NCBI GenBank assembly: GCA_003818675.1
Contig: RPPD01000097.1
Location: forward strand, 1-7,525
DNA length: 7,525 nucleotides
From: Spirochaetaceae bacterium
GTDB taxonomy: Bacteria; Spirochaetota; Spirochaetia; SZUA-6; RPPD01
Direction of reading: 5' to 3'
A program made the translations under genes and the position numbers. This document shows positions 5,942 to 7,525 of this stretch, piece after piece. How positions within the stretch are numbered: the first letter of the stretch is position 1; each line of letters begins with the position of its first letter. The notes under the pieces are model-generated. The model was given only the letters and a program-made list of their open reading frames with translations. It made no database searches and had not been told where the DNA came from.

Positions 5942-7525
5942 TCAGTTCCCGTCTCCGAAGATGAGATCGACCTCATGATCCACACGGTCATCTGTGAGTT
6001 CGAGCGACATGCCCGGCTGCTCCACTCCGTCCAGAATGACACGGATAACCTTTCCGGGTATCTGTTGATGATAATGGATATGAAAAACTGTTTCACGGAA
6101 ACGATAGTGGAGAGTAGCGTGTTCCCAATCCGGGGGCAAACATGGATCAAACGCGAGCTTTTGAACTTCGAGTTTGAGGCCAAAGACTGATTCGATGATC
6201 AATCGATACATCCAGGCCGCGGACCCGGTATACCAGGTCCAGCCGCCGCGGCCTTTATGGGGATCGGCGCTGTAAATGTCAGCGGCCATGACATAGGGTT
6301 CCACCCTGTAGGTTTTGATTTTTTCAGGGTTCGAGCCGTGATTTACCGGATTGATCATGGAAAGAAGCCTTGCCACTTTTTCCCGGTCACCCATCGCGGC
6401 ATATGCCATCACTGCCCAGACCGCGGCATGCGTATACTGCCCTCCGTTCTCCCTGATCCCGGGCACATAACCCTTGATATACCCGGGCTGCAGGCTGGAT
6501 TTATCGAACGGGGGATCCAACAGCAGGATGAGGCCGGTATCAGGACGAATCAGCTTCTCTTCCATGGATTGCATCGCCTGCCTTATTTTATCCGGGGTCC
6601 CGGCTCCCGAAAGCACCGACCAGCTCTGGGCGACCGAGTCAATCCTGCACTCGGCATTCGATTTTGAGCCGAGAGGAGTTCCATCGTCAAAAAAAGCCCG
6701 ACGATACCATTCGCCATCCCAAGCCCGGGAATCGATGTTCTCCTTCAAGCGCAGGGCTTCCTGTTCGCAGAGTTCCGCGAAAGGCAGATCTTCGCACAAT
6801 TTTGCGAGCAACGCAAACCTCTTCAGAACCAAAAAGAGGAAGAAGGCGAGCCAGATACTCTCGCCCCGGCCCTTTATGCCGACCAGATTCATGCCGTCGT
6901 TCCAGTCCCCTCCCCCCATCAGCGGCAGCCCGTGCTCGCCAAAGCGCAGTGAACGCAATACCGCTCTTTTACAATGTTCATAAAGCGAACCATTTTCTTC
7001 AGATACGACTGGAAGATCGTAGTATGACTCTTCTCCGACAGCAAGCGTACGGCCGGCGAGAAACGATACACTTACACCCAGGACTCCGGTGTCTCCTGTA
7101 GCCGTGACGTAAAAAGCCGTGGCAAAGGGAAGCCAGAGAAAATCATCACTGATCATCGTCCGCACCCCCCGCCCAGCGGGAGGATGCCACCAGTGCTGGA
7201 CATCACCTTCGGCAAACTGGCGTGAAGCCGCAAGCAGGAGGTGCTCGCGCATCAGGGCCGGCTGTGCGTGAATCATGGCCGTGACATCCTGCAGCTGATC
7301 GCGGAACCCGAAGGCGCCGCCGGACTGGTAGAAGCCTGAACGGCCCCACAGACGCGCGGTCATGGTCTGATACACGAGCCAGCCGTTTGTAATCATGTTC
7401 AGCGCGGTGTCCGGTGATTCCACATTTATCACGCCCAGGGTATGCTTCCAGAATTCCCACACCCGCTCCCTGGCCTGGTATGCGGCGATTGTTGTGCGGT
7501 GCCGAAGCGCCAAGGCTCGGGCATC
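5942..7525 (-). CDS. GH94 phosphorylase-type protein, C-terminal part (cyclic beta-glucan synthase NdvB/ChvB type), open at right edge
   Basis: The frame is open to base 7525, so only the last 527 residues are seen; a TTG at 7513 is not a real start. Residues here are counted from 7525. The fragment is the (alpha/alpha)6 catalytic domain of GH94: FYQSGGAFGFRDQLQD (65-80), FAEGDVQHWWHPPAGRGVRT (104-123), LYEHC (181-185), GDWNDGMNLVG (206-216), with the expected general-acid Asp in DWND (207-210), YTHAAVW (364-370) and GWTWYTGSAAWMYR (428-441), both near the phosphate site, plus a C-terminal beta-sandwich. This wording is typical of the GH94 domain of cyclic beta-1,2-glucan synthase (about 2800 residues: membrane glycosyltransferase plus GH94) and of related 1,2-beta-oligoglucan phosphorylases. 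In the synthases this domain sets product length by phosphorolysis; the visible part cannot separate the two. The usual DExVPFLEG-like loop reads GVSVSFLAG (150-158). Confidence 0.9.
   Translation of the reverse strand, partial: DARALALRHRTTIAAYQARERVWEFWKHTLGVINVESPDTALNMITNGWLVYQTMTARLWGRSGFYQSGGAFGFRDQLQDVTAMIHAQPALMREHLLLAASRQFAEGDVQHWWHPPAGRGVRTMISDDFLWLPFATAFYVTATGDTGVLGVSVSFLAGRTLAVGEESYYDLPVVSEENGSLYEHCKRAVLRSLRFGEHGLPLMGGGDWNDGMNLVGIKGRGESIWLAFFLFLVLKRFALLAKLCEDLPFAELCEQEALRLKENIDSRAWDGEWYRRAFFDDGTPLGSKSNAECRIDSVAQSWSVLSGAGTPDKIRQAMQSMEEKLIRPDTGLILLLDPPFDKSSLQPGYIKGYVPGIRENGGQYTHAAVWAVMAYAAMGDREKVARLLSMINPVNHGSNPEKIKTYRVEPYVMAADIYSADPHKGRGGWTWYTGSAAWMYRLIIESVFGLKLEVQKLAFDPCLPPDWEHATLHYRFRETVFHIHYHQQIPGKVIRVILDGVEQPGMSLELTDDRVDHEVDLIFGDGN

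Noticed and set aside
5961..5976. Hairpin ATGAG/CTCAT after the small membrane-protein gene as a plus-strand terminator
   Set aside because: No T-run follows, and the bases code for the GH94 C-terminus on the other strand.

Overview
The window reads as chromosomal DNA from a Gram-negative (diderm) bacterium, most likely a free-living or environmental spirochaete. The best clue is the 347-residue protein at 209-1252. It has a signal peptide, a mature N-terminus beginning DLAFGAWGR, many short amphipathic strands and a C-terminal Phe, which resembles the porin-like beta-barrels I know from Treponema and Spirochaeta. Two lipoproteins with relaxed lipoboxes ending in FGC fit this. The taxonomic call comes from recalled family resemblance, not a database search. 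No mobile element, CRISPR array, tRNA or rRNA was seen.

Left part, minus strand (1-3406). An alpha/beta hydrolase of the monoacylglycerol lipase type overlaps by 17 nt a QueG-like double [4Fe-4S] protein, so the two form an operon that ends at an AT-rich intrinsic terminator (1365-1390). Next comes the outer-membrane barrel gene, with a structured leader and a strong GC-rich terminator (148-184). At the left edge, a further minus-strand gene begins at 82 and leaves the window. Only its RBS and 27 codons are visible, and they encode a lipoprotein signal peptide.

Middle, plus strand (3498-5934). A probable operon runs serS (complete seryl-tRNA synthetase), then a secreted lipoprotein with a heparin-lyase-I-like polysaccharide lyase fold, then a 94-residue two-helix membrane protein joined to the lyase by an ATGA overlap. 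The lyase start is corrected to GTG 4811, which has an SD. The small membrane protein is set to ATG 5650, and serS to ATG 3498.

Right part, minus strand (5942-7525). This is the C-terminal 527 residues of a large GH94 phosphorylase-type protein of the cyclic beta-1,2-glucan synthase (NdvB/ChvB) kind, open at the right edge. It converges on the plus-strand operon with a 7-nt gap, and its probable terminator lies inside the small membrane protein gene.

Most of this is ordinary chromosome. The points most worth a second look are the QueG-like protein, which lacks the catalytic Asp expected of epoxyqueuosine reductases; the serS-lyase-membrane protein arrangement with a terminator-like hairpin inside the lyase gene; and the alternative hairpins in the barrel-gene leader. 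I see no clear evidence of a wholly new multi-gene system.
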